DNA of 64,000 bases from Empedobacter sedimenti (GCF_030005555.1 NZ_JASCQG010000001.1:124001-188000); one strand, 5' to 3'. Counted from the stretch's first letter, positions 36,271 to 45,132 are shown. The notes: generated from the letters alone by a model not told the origin. Numbers and translations are program-made.

Positions 36271-36278
36271 TAATTTTG
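36271..36278 (+). promoter_or_regulatory. -7 box of the DUF1826-like gene
   Basis: TAATTTTG, matching TAnnTTTG, seven bases before ATG 36286; a TTG at 36244-36246 is 24 bases upstream. The transcript would be almost leaderless. Confidence 0.5.
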
Positions 36279-36285
36279 CGGTTAT

Positions 36286-36987
36286 ATGATTGCTAAAAAT
36301 AATTCTAATCAACAACAAGTTCTAGTTGTTTTTTCGTTTGAAGAACTTGTAAATACAGCTTTTTCTGGGAAAAACAATGCGATAAATTGGCAACGAAATT
36401 TGGTAGGAGATTTTGAAGAAATTGTGAATCAATTGATTTTAAAAGAAGATATTACAGTTGTTTCTGAAGACGATTTGAATAATTTAGTTTTATCTAATGA
36501 AGGAATTAAAGCAAGAAATATTTTGATCAATGATTTGCAACAGTTAACAGATTTTGGCGCTTCACCAGTACTAAATTTATTAAAATGTTATGAACGAGAC
36601 ACTGAATTAGATTTTATCTCGACAGATGTTTATTCATTTCATGTAGATCGATCTCCAATTCCAACAGCTACTTTTTTGTGCACTTATTTTGGCGCCGCAA
36701 GCGATATTGTAGCGAATGAAGATGCGGAGCAAAAAATCTTGATTCCTGAAATTAGAGAGAAATTATTTCAATTATATGATGGAGATATTGATGGTTTTGA
36801 TGATTTTCTGAAAGGATATTTCTTTGATTTGCATTATCAAGTTAATTCAGAAGTAGAACCAATCAATTTAGGTCTTGGTAATCTTTGGCGATTGGCAGTT
36901 GATCATCCAAAACAAAAAGTTTTGCCATGCGTACATCGCGCTCCCAAAGAAAATAATGGTGAATATCGATTATTGTTAATCTGTTAG
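36286..36987 (+). CDS. DUF1826-like protein
   Basis: A 233-residue cytosolic protein. The NNAINWQRNLVGDFEEIVNQ start, the central YSFHVDRSPIPTATFLCTYFG and the late VLPCVHRAPKENNGEYRLLL follow the DUF1826 pattern (an aromatic-FHxDR block and a closing HRxP...RLLL block). The FHVD and VHR residues could be metal ligands in a cupin-like or dioxygenase-like fold, which is inference. No partner gene. Often linked to zinc-responsive loci in other bacteria, but nothing here shows that. Confidence 0.65.
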   Translation: MIAKNNSNQQQVLVVFSFEELVNTAFSGKNNAINWQRNLVGDFEEIVNQLILKEDITVVSEDDLNNLVLSNEGIKARNILINDLQQLTDFGASPVLNLLKCYERDTELDFISTDVYSFHVDRSPIPTATFLCTYFGAASDIVANEDAEQKILIPEIREKLFQLYDGDIDGFDDFLKGYFFDLHYQVNSEVEPINLGLGNLWRLAVDHPKQKVLPCVHRAPKENNGEYRLLLIC

Positions 36988-37100
36988 GAATAAATTATCA
37001 AATAATTATTTTATCGTTTTTTAATAAAAATTATATGATTTAGATTCAAAAGATTAGGTTTTTGAATGAAGTCAAGCTTTTATTATTACAATGGTTTCAC

Positions 37101-37108
37101 TAAATTTG
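37101..37108 (+). promoter_or_regulatory. Possible -7 box for the zeta-type toxin-antitoxin pair
   Basis: TAAATTTG, perfect for TAnnTTTG, 42 bases before the antitoxin ATG at 37151. No TTG at usual spacing. Confidence 0.4.
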
Positions 37109-37150
37109 CGTATATTTATTGGTAAATAATTATTGTTAATTTCTATCATT

Positions 37151-37390
37151 ATGAACAAAGAATCAGATATACTAAAATTAGAAGAAGCAGGAGCGTTAAA
37201 TCGTTTAGCTAAATCTGCATCGCAAGCTGCAATTAGAGTTTCAGAAGCATTAGATTTATCAGTTCAATATGTTCAAGGAAATCGAATCATTGAGAGAAAA
37301 CCTAATGGAGAAATTAAGGTGATTAAAACAATAGACCGAATAAAAGTTCCAGCTGAATTGAAAAAAGGAGCTAAATTATGTCTAAAATAA
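37151..37390 (+). CDS. Putative antitoxin of a zeta-like toxin-antitoxin pair
   Basis: A 79-residue protein from ATG 37151 (MNKESDILKLEEAGALNRLA). It is helical, with AGALNRLAKSASQAAIRVSE and a charged, beta-prone end (NRIIERKPNGEIKVIKTIDR). The following zeta-like kinase starts 13 bases before its stop, an overlap typical of antitoxin-toxin operons. Its position and size support an antitoxin role; I see no classical DNA-binding fold, so autoregulation is not evident. The antitoxin call is inference from context. Confidence 0.7.
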   Translation: MNKESDILKLEEAGALNRLAKSASQAAIRVSEALDLSVQYVQGNRIIERKPNGEIKVIKTIDRIKVPAELKKGAKLCLK

Positions 37391-38106
37391 AACGTTTACG
37401 CGTTTTTGCTGGTCCAAATGGATCTGGAAAGTCTACTTTATTTGATTCAATCTCATCAAAATTTAATGCAGGATATTTCATTAATTCAGATTTGATTGAG
37501 AAAGAAATTTCTTCAAAAGGTTTTATTGATTTGGATCGATATGAACTAAAACTTACTGATAAAGATTTTGAAGCTTTCAAAGCTGAACCTGCTTCAATTT
37601 CATTATTCGAGAAAGCAAATAATGAAGGAAAGGCAATTGATGTACAGTTTCGTAATAATGTTTTAGTTGATAAATCTAAATCAACACATAGTTATGAAGC
37701 GTCTTTCATAACTTCATTTATTCGAAAGCATTTATTAATTAAAGGTAAATCTTATTCATTTGAAACAGTGATGAGTCATCCTTCCAAAATCGATGAAATT
37801 GTGGATGCTAAAAAGCGTGGATTCAAAACATATATGTATTTTGTTTGTATTGAAGACCCTTTGATTAATATTTCTCGAATTGAGAATAGAGTAGAAAAAG
37901 GTGGACACGCTGTACCTGATGAAAAGGTGATTAAAAGATACCATTCTACTTTAATGAATTTATTTCCAGCTTTAAAAATTGTCGATAAAGCCTATATTTT
38001 TGATAACTCTACACAAGAAATGAGATTATTTGCTCAAGTTAAGAAAAATGAACTTGAAATAGTTTCGGATAAAGTTCCAAATTGGTTTATAAAACAACTG
38101 CAATAA
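37378..38106 (+). CDS. Zeta-toxin-like P-loop kinase
   Basis: A 242-residue P-loop protein. Walker A is GPNGSGKST (residues 12-20, K18), followed by NAGYFINSDLIEKE with D38 in the position of the zeta-toxin substrate-side acidic residue. The RIENRVEKGGHAVPDEKVIKRYH segment is the Arg-rich lid of zeta-like kinases. Zeta toxins phosphorylate UDP-GlcNAc and so block peptidoglycan synthesis; other family members use different substrates, so the target here is open. It overlaps the antitoxin gene by 13 bases. Confidence 0.85.
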   Translation: MSKIKRLRVFAGPNGSGKSTLFDSISSKFNAGYFINSDLIEKEISSKGFIDLDRYELKLTDKDFEAFKAEPASISLFEKANNEGKAIDVQFRNNVLVDKSKSTHSYEASFITSFIRKHLLIKGKSYSFETVMSHPSKIDEIVDAKKRGFKTYMYFVCIEDPLINISRIENRVEKGGHAVPDEKVIKRYHSTLMNLFPALKIVDKAYIFDNSTQEMRLFAQVKKNELEIVSDKVPNWFIKQLQ

Positions 38107-38112
38107 AAATTT

Positions 38113-38120
38113 TATCTTTG
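38113..38120 (+). promoter_or_regulatory. -7 box of the SUI1-like gene
   Basis: TATCTTTG, perfect TAnnTTTG, seven bases after the zeta-like gene ends; leader to ATG 38193 would be about 65 bases. No TTG at normal spacing. Confidence 0.5.
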
Positions 38121-38192
38121 TAAGTATAATGGCACAAATGGACAAATTCTAATTTTTCAACGCCATTTATTATAAGAATTACAACAAATACT

Positions 38193-38522
38193 ATGGATTT
38201 ACAAGATCAATTAAAAAATCTTTTTCCTGATCATATACCTGAGCCAGAAGAAGTATCAAACGAAAAACAACATGAATTATGGATTCAGAAAGAACCATTA
38301 ATTTGTAAGTTTGAGAAACGTAAAGGAAAAGTAAATACAATTATAGAAGGTTACGAAGGAGAAACGGAAGATTTTAAACTTTTAGCGAAAGAGATTAAGC
38401 AATTTTTGGGTGTTGGAGGTAGTTTTAAGGACGAACAAATCATCATTCAAGGAGATTATCGCGATAAGATTATGGTTTTCTTGAAAGATAAAGGATTTAA
38501 AATGAAAAGAGTAGGTGGTTAA
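38193..38522 (+). CDS. Translation initiation factor SUI1/eIF1-like (YciH)
   Basis: A 109-residue protein. The N-terminal third is charged and flexible (PDHIPEPEEVSNEKQHEL); the SUI1 fold follows: LICKFEKRKGKVNTIIEGYE, DFKLLAKEIKQFLGVGGSFK and EQIIIQGDYRDKIMVFLKDKG. The GVGGS loop and the IQGDYRDK strand are diagnostic of bacterial YciH/eIF1. The eukaryotic and archaeal relatives tune start-codon choice; bacterial YciH affects initiation fidelity under stress. Own promoter box. Intact. Confidence 0.92.
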   Translation: MDLQDQLKNLFPDHIPEPEEVSNEKQHELWIQKEPLICKFEKRKGKVNTIIEGYEGETEDFKLLAKEIKQFLGVGGSFKDEQIIIQGDYRDKIMVFLKDKGFKMKRVGG

Positions 38523-38587
38523 TAAAAACTTTACACACTTTTTGTATAATCGTTGTATATTGTGTGTTTATTTTAAATTATAAAATC

Positions 38588-39460
38588 ATGAGTAAAGCAG
38601 CATCAGAATTAGTTTTAAATGCAGACGGAAGTGTTTACCATTGTAATATAAGACCAGAACATTTAGCAGATACAATTATCACTGTTGGTGATCCAAATCG
38701 TGTTGAAAAGGTTTCAAGACATTTTGACACAATCGAACATAAAGCTTCAAAAAGAGAAATTGTTACACATACAGGTACATTGAATGGTCAGCGCTTGACA
38801 GTTATTTCTACAGGTATGGGAACAGATAATATTGATATTGTTTTTTCTGAATTAGATGCTTTAGCAAATATTGATTTGACAACAGGTGAGATTAAGAAAG
38901 ATTTCAGAAAATTGTCTTTTATACGTTTAGGAACTTCAGGAGCTTTACAAGCCGATATTCCAGTTGATAGTGTTGTTTTAAGTTCACATGGTCTTGGATT
39001 AGATGGTTTGTTACATTATTATGTTGGTAGTGAGAGTGTAATGATGCCAGAAACTGAAGAAGCTTTTATTAAACATGTCGATTGGTCTCCAAATAAATCT
39101 CGTCCTTATTTAGTTAAAGGTTCTGAATCTTTAATCAATAAATTAGCTTCTGACGAAACATATCAAGGAATAACAGCAACAGCTTGTGGGTTTTACGGAC
39201 CTCAAGGACGTTACTTGAGATTAGAGCCAAATCCAGCTGATATTAATGAACGATTAACTTCATTTAATCACAATGGATTGAGAATTTCTAATTTTGAGAT
39301 GGAAACGTCTGCAATTTATGGTTTGTCAGCTATGATGGGACACGAAGCGCTTTCGGTTAATGCAATTGTTGCAAATCGTATTTTAGGTGAGTTTAGTGCA
39401 GATTCTTACAAAACTGTTGATGCAATGATTGAATATTCGTTAGAAAGATTAACGAAATAA
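38588..39460 (+). CDS. Nucleoside phosphorylase (uridine phosphorylase-like)
   Basis: A 290-residue PNP/UDP-family enzyme; ATG 38588 (MSKAASELVLNADG) is preferred over a TTG-led longer frame. The phosphate-binding VGDPNRVEKVS, the ribose-side STGMGTDNIDIV and FIRLGTSGALQ, and the base-site ISNFEMETSAIYGLSAM (with the conserved Glu-Met-Glu) identify a nucleoside phosphorylase close to uridine phosphorylases. It splits a nucleoside with phosphate for salvage in the cytosol. Base preference needs testing. Convergent with recN across a terminator. Confidence 0.9.
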   Translation: MSKAASELVLNADGSVYHCNIRPEHLADTIITVGDPNRVEKVSRHFDTIEHKASKREIVTHTGTLNGQRLTVISTGMGTDNIDIVFSELDALANIDLTTGEIKKDFRKLSFIRLGTSGALQADIPVDSVVLSSHGLGLDGLLHYYVGSESVMMPETEEAFIKHVDWSPNKSRPYLVKGSESLINKLASDETYQGITATACGFYGPQGRYLRLEPNPADINERLTSFNHNGLRISNFEMETSAIYGLSAMMGHEALSVNAIVANRILGEFSADSYKTVDAMIEYSLERLTK

Positions 39461-39480
39461 TTTCAGAAAGTTATAATCAA

Positions 39481-39508
39481 AAAAGCTCGAGAAGATTCTC
39501 GAGCTTTT
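39481..39508. terminator. Bidirectional terminator with CTCGAG core
   Basis: Arms AAAAGCTCGAGAA / TTCTCGAGCTTTT (13 bases) with a GA loop, T run after. Arms identical to those of 13309-13336. It separates the phosphorylase and recN, which converge. Confidence 0.9.
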
Positions 39509-39529
39509 TTTTATATTATTTGATCAAAT

Positions 39530-41188
39530 TTAGTTTAAATTCAATAACTCTTTTGCTTGATTAAGAGCTGCATCAGAAATATCTGAGCCAGAAATCATCT
39601 GAGCGATTTCGTTTAATCGTTCTTCTTTTGATAATTCTTTCACATTAGTTTGGGTTGTTTCATCCACAACTTCCTTATACACTTTAAGTTGATGATTACC
39701 TTTTGAAGCAACTTGAGGTAAGTGTGTAATCACTAAAAGTTGCATATTATCAGCCATAGATTGCATGACTTTTCCAGTTTCATTTGCTACTTTTCCAGAA
39801 ATTCCAGTATCAATTTCATCTAAAATCAGCGTTGGTAAATGTTGGTGCGTTGCTAATAATTTTTTGATGGCTAACATTAATCGAGAACGTTCTCCACCAG
39901 AAACAGATTTCTCAAAAATACGAGGTTCCATTCCTTTATTAGCAGAAAACAAGAATAAAACTTCGTCTTTACCTGTTGCTGTAAAATCAGAGGTTTCATT
40001 TAACTGTATCACTAACTGAGAATTTTCCATACCTAACTGAGATAAAGTATTTAGAATATTAGCACGAATAATCTCAATAGAAGCAATTCTATTTTTTCTA
40101 ATTTTAAGTGCTTGTTTTTCAAGTTTTTCAGAAACTGTATTTAATTCTTTATTTAAATGAATAATTAAATCGCTTAAGTTATCAAAACCAGAAGTTTGAC
40201 TCTCCAATTCATCTCTTTTTGTAATTAATTCTTCTACAGAAATTACATTATGTTTTCGTAATAATTTATGTATCAAATCATAACGCTCAGTTGTTTCAAG
40301 TAAGCGTTCAGGATTCACTTCTGTAGAATCTATCAAGCTACTCATTTCTCCAGAAATATCTTGTAACTCAATTTTAGACGAATTTAAACGATCGTAAATC
40401 GAATTATATTGCGAACTAAAATCTGTAATTTTATTTAACTTATTACTTGCTTCATTTAATTGAGAAATGATTCCCATTTCCGAATGCTCCAAAAATTGAT
40501 AAGTTTCATTCAAAGTAGAAATAATTTCTTCAACGTTTGACAAAGATTTTATTTCGACTTCCAACTCTTCTAATTCATCATTTTTTAATGATGCGTTATT
40601 CAATTCTTCCCACAAATGTAATTTATACTCTAAATCTTGTGATTGATTTTCTAAAGAATTTTGAGCATCCTTGATTTGTTTTTTTATTGAAGTATATTGA
40701 GCAAAATCGTTTTTATAGACTTTAATTAATTCTTTATTGTCTCCATAAACATCTAACATTGAGAGCTGAAAATCGGCTTCAAATATTTTTGGAGTATTAA
40801 ATTGAGAGTGAATATCAATCAATAATTCAGATAATTCTTGTAAAATAGAGACTTTAACAGGTGTATCATTGATAAAAGCTCTTGACTTACCTGAAGGTAA
40901 AAGTTCTCTTCTTAAAATAGAATCGTCTTCGTAATCCAAATCATATTCTTCGAAGAAAGAGATTAATTCTAAATCTTTGATATTAAAAACAGCCTCAATA
41001 ATACATTTTTCATCTACATTTTTTAATGATTTAAGATCAGCGCGTTCACCTAAAACTAGCTTTAATGCACCCAAAAGGATTGATTTTCCAGCACCAGTTT
41101 CCCCAGTAATAGTTGTCATTCCTTGCTGAAAATCAATTTCTAATTGATCTATAATTGCAAAATTATTAACACGAAGAGTTTTTAGCAT
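39530..41188 (-). CDS. recN: DNA repair protein RecN
   Basis: A 552-residue SMC-like ATPase that holds broken chromosomes together during double-strand break repair. Walker A is ITGETGAGKSILLGALK (about 27-43), the long coiled coils span about 150-370, and the ABC signature SGGERSRLMLAIKKLLA plus Walker B LPTLILDEIDTGISGK are near 430-470. Ends with GSDISDAALNQAKELL. Full length. Last gene of the bamD-omega-coaBC-DUF4835-recN operon, starting one base after the DUF4835 stop. Confidence 0.96.
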   Translation of the reverse strand: MLKTLRVNNFAIIDQLEIDFQQGMTTITGETGAGKSILLGALKLVLGERADLKSLKNVDEKCIIEAVFNIKDLELISFFEEYDLDYEDDSILRRELLPSGKSRAFINDTPVKVSILQELSELLIDIHSQFNTPKIFEADFQLSMLDVYGDNKELIKVYKNDFAQYTSIKKQIKDAQNSLENQSQDLEYKLHLWEELNNASLKNDELEELEVEIKSLSNVEEIISTLNETYQFLEHSEMGIISQLNEASNKLNKITDFSSQYNSIYDRLNSSKIELQDISGEMSSLIDSTEVNPERLLETTERYDLIHKLLRKHNVISVEELITKRDELESQTSGFDNLSDLIIHLNKELNTVSEKLEKQALKIRKNRIASIEIIRANILNTLSQLGMENSQLVIQLNETSDFTATGKDEVLFLFSANKGMEPRIFEKSVSGGERSRLMLAIKKLLATHQHLPTLILDEIDTGISGKVANETGKVMQSMADNMQLLVITHLPQVASKGNHQLKVYKEVVDETTQTNVKELSKEERLNEIAQMISGSDISDAALNQAKELLNLN

Positions 41189-41189
41189 T

Positions 41190-42098
41190 TTACTTTTTCA
41201 ATTTATTCCAATAACTATCGCTGTATTTAGGAGCAATAGAATTTAAAATTTCTTTTAGTTTTTCAATATTTGCTGTTGAAGCCAGTCCACCAGAAAATAT
41301 TTGACTAATTTCAGCATTTTTTGCTGTTAAGAAAAGTTCTAGAGGATAAAATTGTGAAAAACTTCCACCTTGATAAAATTCTAATTGCAATAATGTGTTT
41401 CCAATTGCGTTTTTAGCACGTGTTTGATCATCAAACATAGTATCCAAACCATTTCTATGGTATTGATAATTGATATTACGCAATGTTGAATTATCTGCTT
41501 TTAAAATATTATTAATTAAAGAAGTACGAGATTTTAAACCATCTAATTCACTCCAACCAGAGAAATTATTATTGGTTTGACCGAAATCTGCAATTTTCTT
41601 AGCTGTTTTGAAATAATCTGTTCCGCCTTCTCTAGCAAAGGTGTCAGCATCATATCCTAAAACTAAATAAACGTAGAATGTAATAACATCCGTTAGATTT
41701 TTACCACTAAACTTACGATCATTAAAGACTAATTCTTCAAATTCTTGGTATTGAAAAGTAAAATTTTCATCTGCCATATTAAGAACAGGCGTGTAGTAAG
41801 TAGAGTTGAAAACAGGACGGCGAGATTGTACTAAAATCGATGCTTTGAACTTGTTTCCATCTTTCTCTTTAATATTGATGACAAAACTAGCTTCAATTCT
41901 TTCATAAGTTTTTAGTCGATCATTTGTCCATTTAGTCGAATTAACAAACGTTGTCAAAGACTTTTGTAGTGTTTGAAAAATTTGAGTGTTAGAACCCTGG
42001 ACTTGAGAATAATCTACTTTTACATCAGCAATTAAGTTCTGTGAAAAAACTGAAGCTGCTAAACAAACTGAAAATAAAACTGAAGCTAATTTCTTCAT
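41190..42098 (-). CDS. DUF4835 family envelope protein (PorD-type, T9SS-associated)
   Basis: A 302-residue exported protein; ATG 42098 gives the signal peptide MKKLASVLFSVCLAASVFSQ, while the two extra codons upstream begin with TTG. Family motifs include NLIADVKVDYSQVQGS, NIKEKDGNKFKASILVQSRR, FYVYLVLGYDADTFAREGG and the ending IAPKYSDSYWNKLKK. DUF4835 proteins are a single-copy Bacteroidota family sometimes named PorD and tied to type IX secretion; I rely on general knowledge for that link. It sits between coaBC and recN in a conserved order. No catalytic site. Confidence 0.88.
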   Translation of the reverse strand: MKKLASVLFSVCLAASVFSQNLIADVKVDYSQVQGSNTQIFQTLQKSLTTFVNSTKWTNDRLKTYERIEASFVINIKEKDGNKFKASILVQSRRPVFNSTYYTPVLNMADENFTFQYQEFEELVFNDRKFSGKNLTDVITFYVYLVLGYDADTFAREGGTDYFKTAKKIADFGQTNNNFSGWSELDGLKSRTSLINNILKADNSTLRNINYQYHRNGLDTMFDDQTRAKNAIGNTLLQLEFYQGGSFSQFYPLELFLTAKNAEISQIFSGGLASTANIEKLKEILNSIAPKYSDSYWNKLKK

Positions 42099-42106
42099 AA
42101 TCAATA

Positions 42107-43306
42107 TTAAATCTTATTTAAAATGACATTCAAAATATCTTTCGCAACATCAGCTTTTGATTTTGCATCAAATTGTTGCATCGATAAATCTTTGTCAATT
42201 ATCGTAATTTTATTTGTATTCTTTTGGAAACCTGCTTCTTTATCTTGCATCGAATTAAGTACAATAAAATCTAAATTCTTTTTGGCTAATTTTTTCTTAG
42301 CATATTCTTCTTCGTTGTTTGTTTCTAATGCAAAACCTACCAATAATTGATGAGTTTTGATTTCTCCTAACGATTTCAGAATGTCTGGATTTTTAACCAA
42401 TTCTATGATTAGATTATCATCGTTTTCTTTTTTAATTTTTTGCGTAGCCATATCTTTTGGTCGATAATCCGCAACTGCAGCAGACATTACAACTATATCG
42501 GCTTTATCAAAATTTGCATGCATAGCATCGTACATATCACGAGCTGAAACAACATTTATTCGTTCAATTGGATAACCAGAAACTGATTCGTGACTTGGAC
42601 CACTAACCAAGGTAACTTTTGCACCCAAATTAACAGCAGCTTTCGCAATCTCAAATCCCATCTTTCCAGAAGAATAATTACCTATAAAACGAACAGGATC
42701 TAAGTTTTCGTATGTTGGACCAGCAGAAACTACAACATTTTTTCCGTGGAGTGGAAGAGTGGCTTGAATAGATTTCTCTATAAAAGCGATAATGTTTTCA
42801 GGCTCAGCCATTCTACCTTCACCAACTAAGCCACTTGCTAACTCTCCTGATTCAGCAGGAATACAAATATTTCCGAAAGATTCAAGTTTAGTAATATTCT
42901 CAATAGTTGAAGGATGTTTATACATGTCCAAATCCATTGCAGGAGCAAAATAAACAGGATATTTTGCAGAAAGATAAGTTGCTAAAACCAAGTTATCACA
43001 CGTTCCGTCCGCCATATGCGAAAGAGTATTTGCAGTACATGGTGCAATAATCATATAGTCTGCCCAAAGCGCATATTCTACATGATTGTTCCAATCTCCT
43101 TTGTCTCCAAAAAATTCCCATTCAACAGGATTTTTGGAAAGAGTAGAAAGTGTAAGAGGAGTAACAAAATTAAGCGCTTCTGGAGTCATAATAACTTTAA
43201 CTTCTGCACCTGTTTTGATAAGTCCTCTAACAAGAAAAGCGGCTTTATAGGCCGCTATTCCGGCAGAAACTGCCAAAAGAATTTTTTTACTATGTAAAAC
43301 AGACAT
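42107..43306 (-). CDS. coaBC: Bifunctional phosphopantothenoylcysteine decarboxylase/phosphopantothenate-cysteine ligase
   Basis: A 399-residue two-domain enzyme for coenzyme A synthesis. The N-terminal CoaC flavodoxin-like decarboxylase has ILLAVSAGIAAYKAAFLVRG, the NHVEYALWADYMIIAPCTANT segment with catalytic His and Cys, and PAMDLDMYKHP. The C-terminal CoaB ligase starts near residue 185 with VVVSAGPTYENLDPVRFIGN, YSSGKMGFEIA and VMSAAVADYRP, and includes LVGFALET and the SMQDKEAGF end. It couples to the omega gene through a one-base overlap. Confidence 0.96.
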   Translation of the reverse strand: MSVLHSKKILLAVSAGIAAYKAAFLVRGLIKTGAEVKVIMTPEALNFVTPLTLSTLSKNPVEWEFFGDKGDWNNHVEYALWADYMIIAPCTANTLSHMADGTCDNLVLATYLSAKYPVYFAPAMDLDMYKHPSTIENITKLESFGNICIPAESGELASGLVGEGRMAEPENIIAFIEKSIQATLPLHGKNVVVSAGPTYENLDPVRFIGNYSSGKMGFEIAKAAVNLGAKVTLVSGPSHESVSGYPIERINVVSARDMYDAMHANFDKADIVVMSAAVADYRPKDMATQKIKKENDDNLIIELVKNPDILKSLGEIKTHQLLVGFALETNNEEEYAKKKLAKKNLDFIVLNSMQDKEAGFQKNTNKITIIDKDLSMQQFDAKSKADVAKDILNVILNKI

Positions 43307-43629
43307 TATTTATCCTCATTTGGATTTCTGTAATAAACGTCGTTGTCTAACCATTCTTTAACCGCAATAGAAGTCGGTTTTGGTAATCTTTCGTAAAATT
43401 TAGAAACTTCGATTTGCTCTCTGTTTTCAAAAACTTCTTCTAAAGAATCTGTATGTGCAGCAAACTCGTCCAATTTCTGAATTAATTCAGTTTTCATTTC
43501 TTGGTTGATTTGTTCTGCTCTTTTTCCCATAATAACAATCGATTCGTACAAGTTTCCTGTTTTTTCATCGATTTTATTACGATCATAAGTCTGTGTTGTT
43601 GGTGCTGCACCGATATCCTTGAAATTCAT
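43306..43629 (-). CDS. RNA polymerase omega/Rpb6-like subunit
   Basis: A 107-residue protein from ATG 43629 (MNFKDIGAAPTTQTYDRNKI); the longer frame to 43686 overlaps the end of bamD. It has the Rpb6-type omega pattern of Bacteroidota: YDRNKIDEKTGNLYESIVIMG (clamp-binding helix with the conserved E..) and GKRAEQINQEMKTELIQKL, ending KPTSIAVKEWLDND. Omega stabilises RNA polymerase by binding the beta-prime subunit. Its position between bamD and coaBC is the usual one in Flavobacteriia. Confidence 0.85.
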   Translation of the reverse strand: MNFKDIGAAPTTQTYDRNKIDEKTGNLYESIVIMGKRAEQINQEMKTELIQKLDEFAAHTDSLEEVFENREQIEVSKFYERLPKPTSIAVKEWLDNDVYYRNPNEDK

Positions 43630-43642
43630 AATGAAAGAATTA

Positions 43643-44533
43643 TTATTTATTATTATTTTTATTTTGCTCTTTTTCAGCAGTCGCATTCTCAGCTTCTACT
43701 TTTTTACGTTCTTCTTCAAAGTCAGCCATAGCTTTCTTTGTCTCAGTTATATTCTTATCGATTTTCTCCAAAATTTTATCAGCTTCTGATTTAAATTTAG
43801 TTTCTGGATAATATCTTGTTAACAATAAGTACTGAGTTTTAGCTTCTTGTAAACGTAATTCTTTAAATTCTAAACGAGAAAAGTTGATAGCTAACTCGGC
43901 TTTAGAGCGTAACGAATACATTAATGCTTCTTCACGAAATTTAGAATCTGGATACTCATCAATCATATTATCAAATGAAACGCCTGCGGCTTTGTATTTC
44001 ATTGTTTTGTAATAAACTTTTGAGATTTCGAATGATTTCAATTCTAATTTCTGTCTAAGTTCTGTAATATAATTGTTTGCATCATTTACATTAGCAGATT
44101 CTGGATAAGCATTGATAAATCCTTGCAATTCACTTATCGCTGTATAAGTACTTGTTTGATCTAAATCATACTTTGGTGAATCTTTGTAATAAGAAAAAGC
44201 AGATTTAAACAATGCATCTTCAGCACGAGTGTCCATTGGATACGATCCTGCAAAACTTTTGAATAAGTGTCCTGCTAATCTAAAATTCTTTTCATTGAAG
44301 TTAGCTTGCGCCATATTGTAAGCAATATCAGCAGCTTTTTCTGTTCCAACGAAAGAAGTTGATATTTTTTCGTATAACTCGTTTGCTAAATCATATTTAC
44401 CACTTTCGTACAACTGTGTTGCTAAGGTAAAAATCTCGTCTTTATCTGTACTTTTCATCGCTTTGTTATACGTCTTGTTACAAGACATAACCGAAGCGCC
44501 AATTAAAACTACTAAACTTAGTTTTTTAAACAT
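43643..44533 (-). CDS. bamD: Outer membrane assembly lipoprotein BamD
   Basis: A 296-residue lipoprotein, the essential partner of BamA in inserting outer-membrane beta-barrels. The signal MFKKLSLVVLIGASVMS is followed by lipid Cys18 (VMSC). TPR-like helix pairs cover residues about 30-250 (LATQLYESGKYDLANELYEK, AYNMAQANFNEKNFRLAGHL, YLLLTRYYPETKFKSEADKI). The end is a charged coiled coil (FEEERKKVEAENATAEKEQ) as in Bacteroidota BamD. First gene of the operon; a -7 box lies four bases upstream of the ATG. Confidence 0.93.
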   Translation of the reverse strand: MFKKLSLVVLIGASVMSCNKTYNKAMKSTDKDEIFTLATQLYESGKYDLANELYEKISTSFVGTEKAADIAYNMAQANFNEKNFRLAGHLFKSFAGSYPMDTRAEDALFKSAFSYYKDSPKYDLDQTSTYTAISELQGFINAYPESANVNDANNYITELRQKLELKSFEISKVYYKTMKYKAAGVSFDNMIDEYPDSKFREEALMYSLRSKAELAINFSRLEFKELRLQEAKTQYLLLTRYYPETKFKSEADKILEKIDKNITETKKAMADFEEERKKVEAENATAEKEQNKNNNK

Positions 44534-44537
44534 TCTG

Positions 44538-44545
44538 CAAATTTA
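44538..44545 (-). promoter_or_regulatory. -7 box of the bamD operon
   Basis: TAAATTTG on the minus strand (plus CAAATTTA) ending only four bases before the bamD ATG, which implies a leaderless transcript. Confidence 0.55.
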
Positions 44546-44614
44546 ATAAAAATTGAGGACTAAAGTATAAAAAATATTCTTCTAATCCTCTTAATAAAAT
44601 CTCAAATTTTGTTT

Positions 44615-45121
44615 TTATTCGCCCGTTGCGCTAACATTTAACGTAACTATATCACGATCAAACAGATATAATCCTCCTTTATCAGATCCGATCATCTCTA
44701 ATTTATCTAAAATATTGCGAGCAAGTTTTTCTTCTTCAATTTGTTCAGACACATACCATTGTAAAAAGTTGTGTGTTGAGTAATCTCTTTCCTCTAAAGT
44801 TAATCCTACAATATCATTGATTGATTCTGAAACAAACATTTCATGATTTAATATCGCTGTAAAAATATCTTTTAATGTAGAAAAATCTTGTTTTGGTTCT
44901 TCGATTTGAGGAACAAATGCTTTACCACCTCTTTCGTTAATAAACTTAATCAGTTTTAACATGTGCATTCTTTCTTCGTCTGCATGAGCATATAAAAATT
45001 CGGCTGTACCTTCTAATCCTTTTACTTCAGCCCAAGATGCCATTGCTAAATATAATTGAGAAGAATCTCCTTCTAATTTTACTTGCTTGTTAAGTGCGTT
45101 TAAAACGTTATCTTTTATCAT
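44615..45121 (-). CDS. ftnA: Ferritin
   Basis: A 168-residue iron-storage subunit, four-helix bundle, forming a 24-mer cage in the cytosol. The ferroxidase ligands are present: E17 (KQVKLEGDSSQ), E50 and H53 (HADEERMHMLKLIKF), then E94 and the Q127-region (WYVSEQIEEEKLARNILDKL). N-terminus MIKDNVLNALNKQVKLEGD is typical of bacterial non-heme ferritin. It follows dapA by 11 bases on the same strand, so the two probably share a transcript. Confidence 0.92.
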   Translation of the reverse strand: MIKDNVLNALNKQVKLEGDSSQLYLAMASWAEVKGLEGTAEFLYAHADEERMHMLKLIKFINERGGKAFVPQIEEPKQDFSTLKDIFTAILNHEMFVSESINDIVGLTLEERDYSTHNFLQWYVSEQIEEEKLARNILDKLEMIGSDKGGLYLFDRDIVTLNVSATGE

Positions 45122-45132
45122 GGTTGATTATT

